From contig JAZAYU010000938.1 of the NCBI GenBank assembly GCA_038501625.1, positions 1 to 64,000 on the forward strand: DNA of 64,000 nt. Reading direction: 5' to 3'. This document shows positions 60,785-64,000 of this stretch, in pieces; positions within the stretch are counted from its first letter, which is position 1; each line of letters begins with the position of its first letter. Both the position numbers and the translations under genes were made by a program. The notes under the pieces are model-generated. The model was not told the origin of the DNA. It worked only from the letters and a program-made list of their open reading frames with translations, and searched no databases. This DNA comes from Corbicula japonica. Lineage: Eukaryota; Mollusca; Bivalvia; Venerida; Cyrenidae.

Positions 60785-62335
60785 AGGCCGAGATTGGTAG
60801 TCCAGGAGAACTTTTTCTTGATTGAGGTTAATTGGATCCTCAGCACACAGAGGTCATTAATAACAGTGGGGGTGCAGATTAATGGGTGTCTATCTGGTTA
60901 ATGTTCTAGACAAATGAAAGATTTTCGGAATGCCTGGATATTTGCAGAAACTGTTACCAACTTGATAGATTAACACAATGTCATTTCTTTTGTAACTTCC
61001 ATAACAGATAATTTTTACATATTTAGGGATATAAAAACATGTTTAAACCCAAAGAAGAGACTTGTGCTGTCATTCAAAAACTCATCATGATATTTTTAAT
61101 GAGCAGATAGATCATGACTGTGTATATTTTTTAATTTAGAAAAGTTTAAGTCTTATAAATGTCAGTCGGAACATATAAACAAACATTAACTGTTATTACC
61201 ATTTTTTACAAAACAAAAACACTACATTCAGCTAAGAAATAGAATGATTATTGAACATATGCACTAATTATGCCCATTTGTGGTCCATGTAAGAAACATC
61301 TTTCGGATCACTTCTCCTCTATGACAGATTGCCCATTTCCCTCCATTTGCACGTGCTTGTTTCACCTCTAAACATCATGGATCATTTCAGGCCACCAAAT
61401 TTGCTGCGAAAAAGCATTCCGTCATTCACTTTGACGTGAACGCGGATCTTCCAACAACCATTCACAAATTTATCAATATCATTATTGTTTTTTGCCAGTG
61501 TTAGATTGAAATATATTTCGCCAGTGAACTACTAAGTATGTATCTTTCATCATGGCTACGCCACTTGTTATACTACGACTTCCGGAGCTCAATCGGTGAA
61601 ATATATTTCATTCTTACATTCTTCTTGTACACTGGCAAAATCAGAACACTCTGTATCTCATAAAGTTTTTTTGAATAATTGATTTATTATGCATGTATAC
61701 TACAATAATCATGCATATGTGGGTATAATAAAACACATCCAAATAATGTGCATGTTTCAAATGCAATTTAGAATTCCTTGTGTCATTTCAAATTAATTAA
61801 TTCGTTCAAAGTTTAGCTTGATGTTAATGAAATTAATGTTATTTTCAATTCAAGTACATGATTGTTTTAACAGTTGGAAATGTAAATTGATTCTAATGAG
61901 CTTGTGTAATCTCAATAGATATTATTTTTTATATTTTGACTACTGTATCATTAAAAAAATTTCATGCGCAAAACAATGAAGATTTACAGCTTTCCTTATT
62001 TTCATAGTTTCATTTATTTTACAGCATATATTATGTTATGTTTTTACATGTATAAATATAAACTGTAAGTAAATACAAAATTGTACTTCGGTGTATTGTA
62101 TTGTTTCAAAACCCAACAGTTACTATACTTCAACTTGGGTTGAAATGAAAACCAGAAAATGTTTTCCAAGGTTACAAAATGGCCATTAAATAATCTCATG
62201 GGACAGAGCATGAAACTGCTGCTAATTGCAGCTGAGTAGAGATTATTACAGTGAGATAACATGGCTGATAAATGTTAAATTAAATGCTATAAAGCAGCAT
62301 GTATTTGACAACTGATTTATAGCCAAACTCGGCCT
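60785..62335. mobile_element. 1.55-kb piggyBac-like non-autonomous element with TTAA target duplication
   Basis: Flanked by TTAA at 60781-60784 and 62336-62339. The inverted ends are AGGCCGAGATTGG and CCAAACTCGGCCT (one mismatch in 13). Removing the insert with one TTAA joins the two host halves in frame (Leu-Val-Lys-Glu-Ala-Asp), an independent proof of the boundaries. No transposase is encoded. TTAA specificity is characteristic of the piggyBac superfamily; the end sequence itself was not matched to a named family. Confidence 0.8.
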
Positions 62336-62339
62336 TTAA

Positions 62340-64000
62340 GGAAGCCGACGACATCGTCATGAGAACCCATCCATTTTACGAGGTTGCTAGTCTGATTCAG
62401 TGTTATACTCGGCATGTTCTTAGGCCACACATTGACTTGGAACCTGACCATAAAAAGCAATTTCCTTAAAATTTCTTTTTAAATAAAAGAACTGATTTTA
62501 TTGACCTTCCAAGTATATTTAAAGATAAAACTGTTCAATATGCTGTTCCTAATTATTTTAAGAATACTGAATCGCCTATGGTTTGTTATAAATAAAACAA
62601 ACCAACTAGAAATATATATTTTAATTACAGTAAAATTACCTCTTATTTACAGATCATTGATAAAACACCAAAATCTTGAGAGAATGTTTAACTTCAACAT
62701 ATTGGTTTAAGCCTGTCGGTCATATTGTTACCGTTCTCTTAATCTAAATGTAATGAAAGACTCTAGAATTCGTAATTTAATTTCTCAAGGTCCCAAATAT
62801 AGAATTCCATCCAAAATCGATTTTAATGCATGTCGTGCAGAAATTGCCGAGTCTTTAAACCTTTTTTGCAATAAATGGTGCAACAGAGAACATGCTGAGC
62901 CTAATGCGCGTTCTAACTGGAAAAAAAACACATATTCAAAATAATAGACACTCGTATATCATTTTATAAAAGAAACATTGTTTTATTACCACCTCGACCT
63001 CGTTTTAACTTTCGTCATTTGAAAAAAAAAGAAATTCAAGACTTTCATAACACATTTGTTTTAAAACCTGCTGATAAGGCTTCTACATGTAATAATGTAA
63101 TAATAGTGTGACGGGTATACTTTATTAATATTCATAATGAAGAACTGAACAGCACTAATGCTTATATACTGACTTCTTCATCTGAGAGTGATATTGTTAC
63201 TGCACACACTCTACAAGTTACAAAATTTAGAATCAGTATTGAGCCGAAACAAGACAAAGTACCTACTATATATTGGTTGTCTAAAATGCATAAAACACCG
63301 TACAAAGCAAGATATATTGCTAACTCTAGTTCTTGCACTACTACTAAATTATCCGTACTCTTAACTTTTTGTCTTACAGCTATTAAAGAACATGCAATTA
63401 GGTATTGCGATAAGGTTTTTGAAACTTCTGGCAAAACTGTATTTTGGTCGATTAAAAATTCAAATGACGTTTTGAAAAAGCTTAAATCAAATAATTTTCA
63501 GGCGTTCTGTTTGTCTACTTATGATCTCTCAACTTTATATACCTCGCCCCCTCATAATTTAATAAGAGACAAACTAACAAGTCTTTTTGAAAAAAAAAAA
63601 CGTTTGCTAGAGAAAATATTCATCGCTTGTAAATTAAATAAATGAACATAGGGCATTTTTATAGGTGGTTTTTATGATAATTATACTTTATGGATTTGTC
63701 AAGACCTAATCGAGTCCCTAACTTTCTTACTGGATAATATTTATATTAGATTCGGTACCTCTATTTATAAACAAGTAATAGGCATCCCAATGGGTACTAT
63801 TTGTGCACCCCTTGTTGCTGATCTGTTTTGATACTATTATGAAAGGGACTTTATGCTATCTCTTTCTACTGAACATCAAGATGATATTATTGCAGCTTTT
63901 AACAACACCTCGAGGTACTTTGATGATTTATTAAATATAGATAATAACCATTTTCAATTACTGGTTAATAAGATCCACCCTAAAGAACTACAACTTAATA
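62340..64000 (+). pseudogene. Penelope-like element, reverse transcriptase domain (runs off the window)
   Basis: Pieces in shifting frames: THPFYEVASLIQCYTRHVL, FIDLPSIFKDKTVQYAVPNY, RNLISQGPKYRIPSKIDFN, LVLKPADKAS-like (FVLKPADKAS at about 63050), YWLSKMHKTPYKARYI, motif A LSTYDLSTLYTSPPHNLI, motif B GIPMGTICAPLVADLF (about 63780-63826) and motif C RYFDDLLNIDN. Several in-frame stops (one directly after ADLF) and a frame change at the A-rich run near 63590 make it inactive although the catalytic Asp residues survive. It ends at KELQLN, the point where the fragment at 45129-45735 begins. Confidence 0.8.

Noticed and set aside
1..64000. CRISPR array, prokaryotic operon or viral genome
   Set aside because: No regular spacer-repeat array and no compact gene packing were seen; split-codon exons with AG/GT borders and retroelements indicate an animal nuclear genome.

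Overview
The window is AT-rich animal DNA, most plausibly from a bivalve mollusc. That assignment is inference, based on the mix of repeats: a Jockey/CR1-group LINE, Penelope-like reverse transcriptase, abundant TIR and foldback elements, and tRNA-derived SINEs. There is no bacterial, organellar or viral gene structure. Coding DNA is sparse, and no start or stop codon of a host gene is visible.

The host content I can support is the middle of one plus-strand gene that appears to span the whole window. It is built from small exons of 129-156 nt. Every intact one begins after AG with two bases of a split codon and ends one base into a codon before GT, so all are symmetrical 1-1 exons. Four exon types recur in a fixed order: c (thrombospondin type-1 repeat, TSR, with four Cys), L (Thr/Ser-rich linker), a (six-Cys TSR) and b (six-Cys TSR). 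Positions are: L1 1302, a1 2334, b1 3653; c2 18443, L2 20355, a2 23173, b2 24513; c3 37805, L3 46399, a3 47482, b3 48894; c4 52302, L4 54107, a4 55172, b4 57339. One cassette encodes about 200 residues. The product should be a long, presumably secreted or extracellular, TSR-mucin mosaic protein. Introns at equivalent places are also homologous between cassettes, so whole cassettes with introns were duplicated in tandem. At 33.7-34.2 kb a pre-c intron is joined directly to a post-b intron, as if one further c-L-a-b set had been lost.

The b-to-c introns share remnants of one minus-strand non-LTR reverse transcriptase, which was therefore present before the cassettes multiplied. Later insertions make the cassettes differ in size. 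They are a tandem duplication with a nested direct-repeat element (6.4-11.1 kb), a 2.8-kb foldback element (11.46-14.24 kb), a TIR element starting CAGTGGCGGATCCA (20.5-22.3 kb), an almost full-length LINE with a 14-bp target-site duplication (29.93-33.71 kb), a mariner-type MITE (40.04-40.60 kb), a 4.1-kb segment with 14-bp TIRs (40.88-44.95 kb), a 0.8-kb insert carrying a tRNA-like sequence (56.17-56.96 kb), and a Penelope-like element (60.43 kb to the end) interrupted by a TTAA-flanked piggyBac-like insert. All retroelement reading frames are broken.

The most interesting object is the exon array itself. Every exon can be skipped without shifting frame, copies carry individual lesions (compensating indels, a lost Trp/Gln pair, a duplicated splice donor, a shortened acceptor tract), and the near-identical cassettes invite copy-number variation. 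Exon calls rest on visible motifs, splice signals and conservation among copies. No transcript evidence was available.
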